NCBI GenBank assembly: GCA_018266615.1
Contig: JAFEAB010000016.1
Coordinates: 1-38,086 of the forward strand
Direction: 5' to 3'
Source: Bacteroidota bacterium
Lineage (GTDB): Bacteria > Bacteroidota > Bacteroidia > Chitinophagales > Chitinophagaceae
Length of the DNA stretch: 38,086 nt
In this document: positions 24,807 through 32,871 of the stretch, piece after piece
Layout: every line of letters begins with the position of its first letter
Numbering within the stretch: position 1 is the first letter of the stretch
Position numbers and translations under genes: made by a program
Notes under the pieces: generated by a model
Seen by the model: only the letters and a program-made list of their open reading frames with translations
Database searches by the model: none
What the model was told of the DNA's origin: nothing

Positions 24807-25292
24807 ATGAACAGAATCCTCGATAAGGAAACAGCCGGAAGGAAATTGCGGCGAATGGCGTTGGAGATAGCAGAACGAAATGCCGGTGTGAGGGCAGTAA
24901 CCCTCGTAGGCATTAAGGAAAATGGAATTCATATTGCTCGGCAACTGGCATCCCAGCTTGCATTGGCAAATATTACTACCCACCTGATTGAACTTAGCCT
25001 GAATAAGAAGGACCCCGGTGAGGTTCAATTAAGCGGGAACCCGGGAAGTGAAAGCGGGATCCTTATTTTGGTGGATGATGTGGCCAATAGCGGCCGCACG
25101 ATGTTATATGCTTTGAAACCCCTGCTGGATATTAAACCGGCAAAGATTGAAACCCTGGCCCTGGTAGAACGTACCCATAAGCGCTTTCCCGTTTCGGTTG
25201 ATTATGTGGGCCTCTCCATTTCTACCACCAGCAACCAAAATATTGTAGTGGTGGTGGAAAACGGAGACGTGATGGGAGCCTACCTTCAATAA
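24807..25292 (+). CDS. Phosphoribosyltransferase, PyrR-like
   Basis: A 161-residue type I phosphoribosyltransferase. The PRPP-binding loop is ILILVDDVANSGRT at 85-98, with the acidic pair D90-D91. GIKENGIHIARQLA forms the pyrophosphate loop. VERTHKRFPVSVDYVGLSIS resembles the C-terminal part of PyrR, the bifunctional pyrimidine regulator and uracil phosphoribosyltransferase. The frame is open to a GTG at 24759. The ATG at 24807 has AAGG 6 bp upstream and gives the family N-terminus (MNRILDKETAGRKLRRMALE), so I prefer it. The base substrate (uracil or another) cannot be decided. It abuts the stop of the convergent DUF2279 gene exactly. Confidence 0.85.
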   Translation: MNRILDKETAGRKLRRMALEIAERNAGVRAVTLVGIKENGIHIARQLASQLALANITTHLIELSLNKKDPGEVQLSGNPGSESGILILVDDVANSGRTMLYALKPLLDIKPAKIETLALVERTHKRFPVSVDYVGLSISTTSNQNIVVVVENGDVMGAYLQ

Positions 25293-26315
25293 TTAAAAAA
25301 TCAGCCAGCGCCAATGCAGTTTCCCATTAGACAGTTCCAAACCGGGGGTGGGAAATTTTATGATATTAATAATATTCAGTAAGGTTTTTATTCCTTTCCT
25401 TCGGGTAGGTATCTTCGTTAGGTCGATGTCCGGCGCGAGATACCATTGTCTGTATCGTTTTATGTCGGGCCGGGAGAAGTTGATACTTCCATCCGGATTC
25501 TTCCCAATATTTTCATAACCGCCAAACATGCCATCGGCGCCGGTGCCAATAGAAATTTGTAACCAGGGTGGAAGCTTGCAGTTTGGAATCCATGAAGCGG
25601 GCGCCGTGCTAAGCCAATAGGATTGGCCATTGTAATCTTTAAGGAAACGTTGCACTCCGGTGCCAAACAAAACATCGCTCCGTTTATTCAGCATGGGGTC
25701 GTTGTAAGATTTATTGTGAAACGACCATTTAAACTGGATTCGCTGATCGTTCCAGGCAAGCTCCTGTGAAATAAGCAGGGAGCTTCCAATGAGGTTTGCC
25801 CCAAAATCGGGCCAGCTCCATCCCCATTCGGCACTGAATCCATCCAAAATTTCAATTACGGTTTGATAAAATGCGCCACTTAGCCCTCCAATCCAGATTT
25901 GCTTTTTACGGGAGATACCCGTCCAGCGCCATAACTCCATGCTGGCTTTGCTTTCGGCATAAGCACTATAGGCATGACCTATTTTATCAATCTGCATCCA
26001 TTCCTTAATATCGTTGAATGCATGCATTTTTGTTTGCGGATAATTTTTGTACCATGCAGCATATAAGCCCACCATCGCACCGCCATAACCTGCTATGTTT
26101 GCTAAGGCCACAGCAGTCACTTTTTTCTTATGATAAGAATAATTGAAATTTTTATTGCTGATATAATTGGATGGACTGGAAATGGTACTGTCGGGATGTG
26201 GCTGACAAAATACAGAAACCGGTAATAAAGAAAACAAAATTGAGCCGAGTAGTGTTACCCAGGTACAAGAGTGCGACGCCAATGATGCCGGGCTATAGCC
26301 AACAGCTGATTTCAT
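25293..26315 (-). CDS. DUF2279 family protein (YfiM-like), exported
   Basis: A 340-residue protein. The ATG at 26315 gives a signal peptide with hydrophobic core TWVTLLGSILFSLLPVSVFC; the open frame continues 36 bp further upstream without improving it. The family core is clear: KMHAFNDIKEWMQIDKIGHA with the conserved His, YSAYAESKASMELWRWTGIS, WIGGLSGAFYQTVIEILDGF, then SAEWGWSWPDFGANLIGSSL. The family is placed in the outer membrane or periplasm and is functionally unassigned. The C-terminal part has beta-like aromatic strands (YRQWYLAPDIDLTKIP) and ends in WRWLIF, suggestive of outer-membrane insertion. Confidence 0.85.
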   Translation of the reverse strand: MKSAVGYSPASLASHSCTWVTLLGSILFSLLPVSVFCQPHPDSTISSPSNYISNKNFNYSYHKKKVTAVALANIAGYGGAMVGLYAAWYKNYPQTKMHAFNDIKEWMQIDKIGHAYSAYAESKASMELWRWTGISRKKQIWIGGLSGAFYQTVIEILDGFSAEWGWSWPDFGANLIGSSLLISQELAWNDQRIQFKWSFHNKSYNDPMLNKRSDVLFGTGVQRFLKDYNGQSYWLSTAPASWIPNCKLPPWLQISIGTGADGMFGGYENIGKNPDGSINFSRPDIKRYRQWYLAPDIDLTKIPTRRKGIKTLLNIINIIKFPTPGLELSNGKLHWRWLIF

Positions 26316-26319
26316 TAAA

Positions 26320-26327
26320 CAAAAATA
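26320..26327 (-). promoter_or_regulatory. -7 box candidate for the DUF2279 gene
   Basis: On the minus strand TATTTTTG matches TAnnTTTG and ends 4 bp before the ATG at 26315. The transcript would be nearly leaderless, or the box is chance. No -33 TTTG is at the right distance. Confidence 0.25.
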
Positions 26328-26358
26328 ACGGCAAACCACATTAATGGTCATAATGGAT

Positions 26359-26366
26359 TAATTTTG
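26359..26366 (+). promoter_or_regulatory. -7 box candidate for the phosphohexomutase gene
   Basis: TAATTTTG matches TAnnTTTG and ends 20 bp before the ATG at 26387. No -33 TTTG is seen at the expected distance. Confidence 0.35.
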
Positions 26367-26386
26367 GCGCTGTTAATTTTAAAATT

Positions 26387-28111
26387 ATGGACGAAAAAAT
26401 TCAAAAGAAAGTAGCAGTTTGGCTGAATGGAAATTATGATGAAGCCACAAAGGAAGAGATCCGGAAAATGCAAAAGGATAACCCGGAAGATTTGGTGGAA
26501 GCATTTTACAAGGACCTGGAATTTGGTACCGGTGGCTTGCGTGGTATAATGGGTGTGGGTACCAACCGGATGAATAAATACACGGTAGGTATGGCCACTC
26601 AGGGTTATGCAAATTATCTGAAACAGGTTTGGGGTTCGGATATTAGTGTGGCAATTGGCCACGACAGCCGGAATAACAGCCGCAGTTTTGCTGAAATTAC
26701 AGCGCATGTTTTTGCAGCCAACGGGATCAAAGTTTTTCTTTTTGAATCGCTGAGGCCCACCCCCGAACTAAGTTTTGCCATACGGCACCTGGGTTGCAAA
26801 GGCGGTGTTGTTTGTACCGCCAGCCATAACCCGAAGGAATACAATGGTTATAAAGCGTATTGGGATGATGGGGCTCAAATGGTTTCGCCACACGATAAGA
26901 ATACCATTAAGGAAGTGGAAAAAATTGCGTCGGTAGATGATGTTAAATGGAACGGAGGGGATCATTTAATTACCCTCATTGGTGCCGAAATGGATAAAGC
27001 CTATTTGGATATGGTGCAGGGGCTGAGTATTTATCCGGATGTTTGTAAGAAGCAAAAGGATATGAAGATTGTGTACACTCCGATCCACGGCACAGGGATT
27101 ATGCTGGTGCCTGATGCGTTGAAACGGTATGGATTTGAAAATGTACATATTGTGGCCGAACAGGCAAAACCGGATGGAAATTTCCCTACCGTAAAATATC
27201 CCAACCCCGAGGAAAGAGAAACCATGAGCATTGGCCTGGCCGAAGCAGAACAAATGAATGCTGATATCCTGGCCGGTACAGACCCCGATGCAGACCGGAT
27301 TGCCATTGGAGTTAAGAACCATAAAGGAGAGTGGGTTCTCATGAACGGGAATCAAACGGCAATGCTTGCATTTAACTATATGATGGAAGCACGAAAAGAA
27401 AAAGGAATTGCACAGCCCAACGATATGGTGATCAAAACCATTGTTACTACGGATATGATAGATGTGATTGCAAAGGCAAAGGGAGTGCATTGTTATAATG
27501 TGCTTACCGGGTTTAAGTGGATATCGTCCTTAATTAAAGCGAAAGAAGGAAAGGAAAAATACATCATCGGAGGCGAGGAAAGTTTTGGGCTTATGATTGG
27601 CGATCAAATCCGGGACAAAGATGCGGTGAGCGCAGTTTGTATTCTTTGTGAAATGGCCGCTTATGAAAGGGAAAAGGGACGCAGCCTATTTGAAAAACTG
27701 ATCGATTTATATGTTGAGTACGGGTTTTATAAGGAACACCTGGTAAGCATCACAAAGAAAGGAATGAATGGTGCGGCAGAAATTGCAAAGATGATGGAGA
27801 ATAGCCGGAATAACCCGCCCAAAACCATTGATGGCGTAAAGGTGAAAGAACTGCTGGATTATGAACTGCAGGTTGGTAAAAATCTGGATACAGGCGAAAC
27901 CTGGAAAATTGATATCCCCAAAAGCAATGTATTGCAATACCTGATGGAAGATGGCAGTAAAGTTTCGGCAAGGCCCAGCGGCACCGAACCTAAAATAAAG
28001 TATTATTTCAGTGTGAACACAAAATTGGATAAAGCCGAAAATTTTGATGCAACTGAAAAAATATTGGATGCTAAAATTGAAAGAATCATTCGGGAACTGG
28101 GGTTAGATTAA
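26387..28111 (+). CDS. Phosphohexomutase (phosphoglucomutase/phosphomannomutase, alpha-D-phosphohexomutase family)
   Basis: A 574-residue enzyme that interconverts hexose 1- and 6-phosphates through a phosphoserine. Active-site loop: TASHNPKEYNGYK at 144-156 with phospho-acceptor S146. Mg-binding loop: DPDADR at 299-304. Sugar-binding loop: GGEESFG. Phosphate-binding loop near the C-terminus: RPSGTEPKIKYYFS. The N-terminal FGTGGLRGIMGVGTNRMNKY is typical of the PgcA-like group of about 570 residues, which mostly uses glucose, sometimes mannose or ribose phosphates. It feeds glycogen, cell-wall and surface-polysaccharide precursors. Single gene with a strong terminator downstream. Confidence 0.95.
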   Translation: MDEKIQKKVAVWLNGNYDEATKEEIRKMQKDNPEDLVEAFYKDLEFGTGGLRGIMGVGTNRMNKYTVGMATQGYANYLKQVWGSDISVAIGHDSRNNSRSFAEITAHVFAANGIKVFLFESLRPTPELSFAIRHLGCKGGVVCTASHNPKEYNGYKAYWDDGAQMVSPHDKNTIKEVEKIASVDDVKWNGGDHLITLIGAEMDKAYLDMVQGLSIYPDVCKKQKDMKIVYTPIHGTGIMLVPDALKRYGFENVHIVAEQAKPDGNFPTVKYPNPEERETMSIGLAEAEQMNADILAGTDPDADRIAIGVKNHKGEWVLMNGNQTAMLAFNYMMEARKEKGIAQPNDMVIKTIVTTDMIDVIAKAKGVHCYNVLTGFKWISSLIKAKEGKEKYIIGGEESFGLMIGDQIRDKDAVSAVCILCEMAAYEREKGRSLFEKLIDLYVEYGFYKEHLVSITKKGMNGAAEIAKMMENSRNNPPKTIDGVKVKELLDYELQVGKNLDTGETWKIDIPKSNVLQYLMEDGSKVSARPSGTEPKIKYYFSVNTKLDKAENFDATEKILDAKIERIIRELGLD

Positions 28112-28165
28112 TTTCGGCGATTTAGTTTGGCTCTTAAAATGGAGACAACAAAATGTTTTTGTTTG

Positions 28166-28190
28166 TGCCGGCCTTGCGCCGGCATTTTTT
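28166..28190 (+). terminator. Intrinsic terminator after the phosphohexomutase gene
   Basis: TGCCGGC (28166-28172), loop CTTGC, GCCGGCA (28178-28184), then six T. A perfect 7-bp GC-rich stem. It ends 14 bp before the ATG of the isoaspartyl methyltransferase at 28205, so that gene needs its own promoter in a very short space or depends on read-through. Confidence 0.85.
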
Positions 28191-28204
28191 ATATTGCACC
28201 GGAT

Positions 28205-28861
28205 ATGAGGAAATTTGAAGATAGTTACCGCCACAAAGGGCTCCGGAAGAAGCTGATCGATTCTATTAAGAATAAGGGGATTAGTGATGAACTCGTATTG
28301 AATGCCCTGATGAACCTTCCCCGGCATTTTTTCCTGGACACCGCTCTGGATAATATTGCCTATGAAGACAGGGCATTTCCCATTGCAGAAGGACAAACGA
28401 TTTCGCAACCCTATACGGTAGCTTACCAATCTCAGTTACTGCAAATTAAACCCAACGAAAAGGTTTTGGAAATTGGAACCGGAAGTATGTACCAGGCCAT
28501 GATCTTAGCTGAAATGGGAGCAAGGGTATTTACTATCGAAAGGCAAAAAGGTTTGTTTGATTTGGGAAAGAAATTTGTGCTTCGGAAAAGATACCCTACT
28601 ATTAAGTATTTCTTCGGAGATGGCTTTGAAGGCCTGCCTACTTTTGCCCCCTTTGATAAAATCATTATTACCGCTGCCGCTCCGTTTGTTCCTCCAAAAC
28701 TTATTGAACAATTAAAACCGGGAGGATGCATGGTGCTTCCTTTAGATGAAGAGGGGGGGCAGCGCATGTTGCGGATATGGAAGAATGAAGAGGGGGCGCT
28801 AAAGGAAGAAGCCTTTGAACAATTTTCTTTTGTACCTATGCTTTCCGGTAAATCAAGATAA
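28205..28861 (+). CDS. pcm: Protein-L-isoaspartate O-methyltransferase
   Basis: A 218-residue SAM-dependent enzyme that methylates isoaspartyl residues to start repair of damaged proteins. The frame runs back to 28127, but that part is Cys-rich and covers the terminator, while ATG 28205 gives the family N-terminus (MRKFEDSYRHKGLRKKLIDS). Landmarks: LPRHFFLDTALDNIAYEDRA, FPIAEGQTISQPYTVAYQSQ, motif I VLEIGTGSMYQ at 87-97, ERQKGLFD and the post-motif IIITAAAPFVPPKLIEQLKP. Motif I has Met where the family often has Gly (GTGSGYQ), a change in the SAM pocket that may be lineage-specific. The next gene starts 4 bp after the stop. Confidence 0.93.
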   Translation: MRKFEDSYRHKGLRKKLIDSIKNKGISDELVLNALMNLPRHFFLDTALDNIAYEDRAFPIAEGQTISQPYTVAYQSQLLQIKPNEKVLEIGTGSMYQAMILAEMGARVFTIERQKGLFDLGKKFVLRKRYPTIKYFFGDGFEGLPTFAPFDKIIITAAAPFVPPKLIEQLKPGGCMVLPLDEEGGQRMLRIWKNEEGALKEEAFEQFSFVPMLSGKSR

Positions 28862-28865
28862 TAAT

Positions 28866-29171
28866 ATGCGTGTTTTCTCTAAACTGGTTTTTATCTGTAA
28901 CCTGTGTTTTTTAGCCACAGCGATTTTGCGACTGGTAGAAATTCAACAAAGAGCGCAGGGCAACTTGAACGGAGCCATTCCGTATCAACCCCTGGAAGCC
29001 ACCCTTGTGATTTTGGGGTATGGCGCTATTTTTTTAAATGTGGTTTTTTTTGTTCTGGCCGGGGTATTTTTCCGACGGCCTTTTGTGCAGGCCGTATCCC
29101 CGAAAATCCGATGGTTCAACCTGCTTATTTTCCCTTTGCAGGTTTACTACTTTTTTTTCCTTAACTTATAG
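28866..29171 (+). CDS. Small membrane protein, about three helices
   Basis: A 101-residue hydrophobic protein with probable helices at about 4-22, 46-68 and 79-99. The loop carries VEIQQRAQGNLNGAIPYQPL. It resembles small conserved Bacteroidota membrane proteins of unknown role, but I cannot name a family. The ATG at 28866 lies 4 bp after the pcm stop, and the queuosine-precursor transporter gene begins 2 bp after its own stop, so it sits inside a tight operon. Confidence 0.65.
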   Translation: MRVFSKLVFICNLCFLATAILRLVEIQQRAQGNLNGAIPYQPLEATLVILGYGAIFLNVVFFVLAGVFFRRPFVQAVSPKIRWFNLLIFPLQVYYFFFLNL

Positions 29172-29173
29172 CC

Positions 29174-29968
29174 ATGATGCATAGCATTTTTCGCAATAAA
29201 AGCGCCAGGTTGTTTTTTATCCTGGGAGGATTCTTTATTGCGAATGCAATAATTGCACAGTTTATTGGAGTCAAGATTTTTTCTTTTGAAGATAGTTTTG
29301 GCCTGCAACCCATGGATATCCCCCTATTTGGCGAGAGCTTCAGTTTTCAACTTAGTGCGGCCGTTTTGGTTTACCCGGTCATTTTTGTTTTTACGGATAT
29401 TATAAATGAATACTATGGTGCAAAAGGAGTGAAATTCCTAACCTACCTTACCCTTGCGCTTACAGGTTATTCCTTTTTTGTTGTAAACAGCGCCATTTTG
29501 CTTGCTCCTTCTCAACTTTTTAACCTGGGAACCGGCATGAACGAATCAAATAATGCTTTCCGTGGCATTTTCGGACAGGGAACCTGGGTTATGGTAGGCA
29601 CCCTGGCAGCGTTTTATGTAAGCCAGATGACAGATATTTGGATATTTCGAAAGGTCAGGCGAAAAACCGGCAACAACAAACTTTGGTTAAGGTCAACCGG
29701 TTCTACGCTCGTATCACAACTGATCGATACGTTTGTGATGTTGTTCATTGCCTTTTATCTTGGGAAACACATCCAGGGAGACCTGGGCAATGCCTGGACA
29801 TGGAAGCAATGGCTAATAGCAGGTACCGGAAATTATATTTTCCGCTTTTTAATGGCTATTGTTTTTACGCCCGTAATTTACCTGTTGAATGGATTAATCG
29901 AAATGTATTTTGGCCTGGAAGATGCCGACTTAATGAAGGAAGCAGCTATGAGAAAAGAAAACGGGTAG
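29174..29968 (+). CDS. Queuosine-precursor transporter (YhhQ/VUT family)
   Basis: A 264-residue inner-membrane protein of the Vut_1/YhhQ family, with about six helices. The family imports queuosine precursors such as preQ0 and preQ1 for tRNA modification. Landmarks: N-terminal FIANAIIAQFIGVKIFSF, then VYPVIFVFTDIINEYYGAKG, FGQGTWVMVGTLAAFYVSQM, STGSTLVSQLIDTFVMLFIA, then YIFRFLMAIVFTPVIYLLNG. FTDIINEYYG and SQLIDTF are strong family marks. The start is ATG 29174; a second ATG follows directly and cannot be told apart. It is the last gene of the pcm operon. Confidence 0.92.
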   Translation: MMHSIFRNKSARLFFILGGFFIANAIIAQFIGVKIFSFEDSFGLQPMDIPLFGESFSFQLSAAVLVYPVIFVFTDIINEYYGAKGVKFLTYLTLALTGYSFFVVNSAILLAPSQLFNLGTGMNESNNAFRGIFGQGTWVMVGTLAAFYVSQMTDIWIFRKVRRKTGNNKLWLRSTGSTLVSQLIDTFVMLFIAFYLGKHIQGDLGNAWTWKQWLIAGTGNYIFRFLMAIVFTPVIYLLNGLIEMYFGLEDADLMKEAAMRKENG

Positions 29969-29997
29969 GGGGGAAATACTCCAAAATGCCGGCCTGT

Positions 29998-30005
29998 TAA
30001 ATTTG
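29998..30005 (+). promoter_or_regulatory. -7 box candidate for the BamA/TamA-like gene
   Basis: TAAATTTG matches TAnnTTTG, 31 bp before the ATG at 30037. A good distance for a normal leader, but no TTTG at -33. Confidence 0.4.
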
Positions 30006-30036
30006 GAATTATTAAACGAATGTTGTCGCTTTGAGG

Positions 30037-31848
30037 ATGATGAGGTGTGTAATCCTGTTCATATTTTTTTTCCATGGCACTATGGCTTGTTTTGCCCAGG
30101 TGGAAAATGAAAATCAGGATACCCTTTTTTTGAAGAAACAAAAGGGATTGTTGGGAAAATTGTGGAAATCAGTTTCCCGTACCCCATCCGAAGAAACAGA
30201 AAAATTATCCAATCCCTTTTTACCCTTTGCCAACAAAATAATCCGGAGTGTGGAGGTTTTTCCACTTGGCTTCAATCGGAATTTGGATGATACCGTATTG
30301 AAGCGGAACAGCAAATGGGTTATTCTGGCTAACCGTTTCCATAGCGATACACGGGTAAAAGTAATTCGCAAAAATTTATTTTTTAAGGCTGGAGATAAAT
30401 TCCTCCCCCTGTTGGTTTCAGATAATGAAGTGTTTTTGCGAAACCTGCCTTTCTTACGGGATGCACGAATACAGGTTGAACCGGTGGAGGGAACTGCAGA
30501 TACCATTGATGTTATTGTTTTTACCCGCGATGTATTTTCAATCGGCGGGAGATTTAGCATTAACACAAAAAGAGCCAGGGCCGAACTCAGGGAGGAGAAT
30601 TTTCTGGGAACTGGAAATGAGATTTCATCTTCCGGCCTGTTGGATAAGAACCGAAGCCCTAATGCCGGGGTAGGAGCGGGGTTTAAGTTTTATAATGTAG
30701 GAGGGAGTTTTTTAAATTGGTATGGGCAGTATGAAAATTTTAATGCCGCCTTGCAATCGGGGAGTTTGCAGGAGAATTTATATACCACCAACCTGGAGAA
30801 ACCCTTCATTAACCGGTACACACAATGGACGGCAGGCCTGGATTTGTCGCTCCACCTTACCCAAAACGCATATTTCACCGATTCGCTTTACAGCAGCGAT
30901 TACCAATACCGCTATCATACGGTAGATTTATGGGCCGGGTACAATTTTGGTTATAAGCAGAAGAAAGGGAGAGATTCCGAAAAAAGATTGCGTCATTTTG
31001 TGTCGGGCCGGATTTTTTATTACCGGTTTAGTGAGATACCCAGGAAATATGATACCAGTTTTTATTACCTGTTCACCAACCGGAATGGAGCCTTATTCTC
31101 GTATACCCTTTACCGTCAGAACTATTACCGTACTAACTACTTATACACTTTCGGACGGAATGAAGATGTGCCGGTGGGTATAAGTGCGGGAATTGTAGCC
31201 GGATGGGCTAATGTGGAAAACAGGCGTACCCCATATTATGGGTTGGAACTGGAACTGGCCCGTTTTTCAAAGAGGTTATATTATAGCAATATTAAATTCA
31301 GACTCGGCGGATTTCACCGGGGAGGCCGGATGGAGGATGTGAACCTGTTGTTTTCGTTAGACCATTTTACCCGGCTTAATGATTGGGGAAGGAGTTGGAT
31401 GAACCGGAACTTCCTGAACTTTTCATACACCCGGCAGTTTAATTACCGGTACAACGATCCTTTGTTCCTGCGCAGCGAGTTTGGCCTTCCCTATTTCCCC
31501 AACATCCAATATCCCGCCGATGAAAGAGCCACCCTGCGGATCGAGTCCGATTTCTATAATAGAAGGCTTTTATTAGGTTTCCGGTTTGCTCCTTTTATTT
31601 TTGGAGATGTCAGTTTCCTGCGCCAATTGGGGCACGATACCACATCTTTTAAGGGGTATCCTGCCGTGGGTGCCGGTATCCGTACCCGGAATGAAAATTT
31701 GGTTTTTGAAACTATTGAATTGCGGGGCTTCTATTTCCCGGTTATCCTTCAAAATATGAAACATTGGAAAGTGAATCTTTCTACCCGGGTTCGCTTTGAA
31801 GTAATAGCCGATCTGATTAAAAAACCGGATTTTATTTCAGTAAATTAA
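30037..31848 (+). CDS. Outer-membrane protein, single POTRA-like domain plus beta-barrel (Omp85-like)
   Basis: A 603-residue protein with signal peptide MMRCVILFIFFFHGTMACFA (then Q). The frame is open back to a TTG at 30031, but the ATG at 30037 gives the shorter signal and is preferred. Residues about 70-165 resemble a POTRA fold: IIRSVEVFPLGFN, VIRKNLFFKAGDKFLPLLVS, DNEVFLRNLPFLRDARIQVE, then DTIDVIVFTRDVFSIGG, i.e. strand, two helices and strands in the order of BamA/TamA POTRAs. The rest is barrel-like, with FRFAPFIFGDVSFL near the end. It closes in ...RVRFEVIADLIKKPDFISVN, which is not a clean beta-signal. Unlike BamA (five POTRAs) it has one. The role, perhaps export or insertion of a specific partner, is unknown. 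Confidence 0.7.
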   Translation: MMRCVILFIFFFHGTMACFAQVENENQDTLFLKKQKGLLGKLWKSVSRTPSEETEKLSNPFLPFANKIIRSVEVFPLGFNRNLDDTVLKRNSKWVILANRFHSDTRVKVIRKNLFFKAGDKFLPLLVSDNEVFLRNLPFLRDARIQVEPVEGTADTIDVIVFTRDVFSIGGRFSINTKRARAELREENFLGTGNEISSSGLLDKNRSPNAGVGAGFKFYNVGGSFLNWYGQYENFNAALQSGSLQENLYTTNLEKPFINRYTQWTAGLDLSLHLTQNAYFTDSLYSSDYQYRYHTVDLWAGYNFGYKQKKGRDSEKRLRHFVSGRIFYYRFSEIPRKYDTSFYYLFTNRNGALFSYTLYRQNYYRTNYLYTFGRNEDVPVGISAGIVAGWANVENRRTPYYGLELELARFSKRLYYSNIKFRLGGFHRGGRMEDVNLLFSLDHFTRLNDWGRSWMNRNFLNFSYTRQFNYRYNDPLFLRSEFGLPYFPNIQYPADERATLRIESDFYNRRLLLGFRFAPFIFGDVSFLRQLGHDTTSFKGYPAVGAGIRTRNENLVFETIELRGFYFPVILQNMKHWKVNLSTRVRFEVIADLIKKPDFISVN

Positions 31849-32052
31849 CCATCTCCCATTTTTCCCGCTAAACATTAAATTTTGATCTTTGAAATTATGT
31901 CGCCATTCAGATGGTTTTACCGAAGAATTTTTTACCCGGTTTTTTCTATTCCTTTAGCAGTTAATAAAATGGTTGAAGTCAGGATCTAAATTGATTTTGA
32001 TCATTATTCAATCAATATGACCACACGCATATAGGACACTTCGCATCCGGGA

Positions 32053-32060
32053 TAGATTTG
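32053..32060 (+). promoter_or_regulatory. -7 box candidate for the fasciclin gene
   Basis: TAGATTTG matches TAnnTTTG, 28 bp before the ATG at 32089. No TTTG at -33. Confidence 0.4.
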
Positions 32061-32088
32061 CGGAAATTTTAACGCTTAAAAACACTTT

Positions 32089-32652
32089 ATGAAAAAGCTT
32101 TTCGTTTATGTATGTTTTGGCGCCCTTACCGCACTGGCTGCCTGTTCCGGAGATGCTGCTAAAACTGAATCAATGCCCACAACAACCGACAACCCGGCCG
32201 GTGCTGGCCAGTCGGCAGTTCAGGATGATGTCTCTGCCAAAAACGTGGTGCAAATTGCCATGGGCAGTAAGGACCATACTACGCTGGTGGAAGCCGTTAA
32301 AGCAGCAAGCCTCGTAGATGCCCTCAGTAATGCCGGGCCTTTCACCGTATTTGCTCCCACCAATGAAGCATTTAAAAAATTACCTGCCGGAACAGTGGAA
32401 GGTTTATTGAAACCCGAAAAGAAAGATGCCCTGATTGATATTCTCCAATATCATGTATCGGTAGGTGTTTATAAAGAAAATATGCTCCAGGATGGCCAGG
32501 TATTGGGCCAGGTGAATGGAGGTAATATAACCATTGGCAACAAAGAAGGTAAGATTACCATTAATGGGAAAGCAAATGTAATTGCAACCATTCCGGCATC
32601 GAATGGTATCGTGTATGTGGTTGATGATGTTTTACTCCCTCCTTCAAAATAA
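32089..32652 (+). CDS. Fasciclin (FAS1) domain lipoprotein
   Basis: A 187-residue lipoprotein: signal MKKLFVYVCFGALTALAAC, lipid Cys at residue 19. A low-complexity spacer (about 20-50) precedes one FAS1 domain at about 52-185. Marks are LVEAVKAASLVDALSNAGPF, the H1 motif TVFAPTNEAFKKLPAGTVEG, LLKPEKKDALIDILQYHVSV, and NGIVYVVDDVLLPP at the end. FAS1 domains mediate adhesion in eukaryotes and are common secreted or surface proteins in bacteria. Probably stress- or adhesion-related; no specific role is visible. Followed by a terminator. Confidence 0.95.
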   Translation: MKKLFVYVCFGALTALAACSGDAAKTESMPTTTDNPAGAGQSAVQDDVSAKNVVQIAMGSKDHTTLVEAVKAASLVDALSNAGPFTVFAPTNEAFKKLPAGTVEGLLKPEKKDALIDILQYHVSVGVYKENMLQDGQVLGQVNGGNITIGNKEGKITINGKANVIATIPASNGIVYVVDDVLLPPSK

Positions 32653-32717
32653 TTCCAAAGGGCCGGCTTGAAACAGGTTTTACAACTTGTATATGCCATT
32701 AATTTTTGCTTGTCTAT

Positions 32718-32763
32718 AACCCATGGTTGTTTTCCGTTTTGGAAATATCAGCCATGGGTTTTT
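32718..32763 (+). terminator. Intrinsic terminator after the fasciclin gene
   Basis: AACCCATGG (32718-32726) pairs with CCATGGGTT (32752-32760), with an inner TTTCC/GGAAA stem (32731-32735, 32741-32745). TTT then CCC and a further T run follow. It sits in the 219-bp gap before the dienelactone hydrolase gene. Confidence 0.75.
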
Positions 32764-32871
32764 CCCTTTTTACATATTTATCATTTTGATACTATTTTTT
32801 GGAATCCGGGTTTAGGAAACTTTACTTTCTTTTACCGGATAAACTTTGGTACATTCACCTAATTTCAAAGT

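Noticed and set aside
26385..26707. Minus-strand frames over the phosphohexomutase start
   Set aside because: Shadow of a conserved gene.
28127..28204. Longer N-terminus for pcm
   Set aside because: It is Cys-rich, not seen in the family, and covers an intrinsic terminator.
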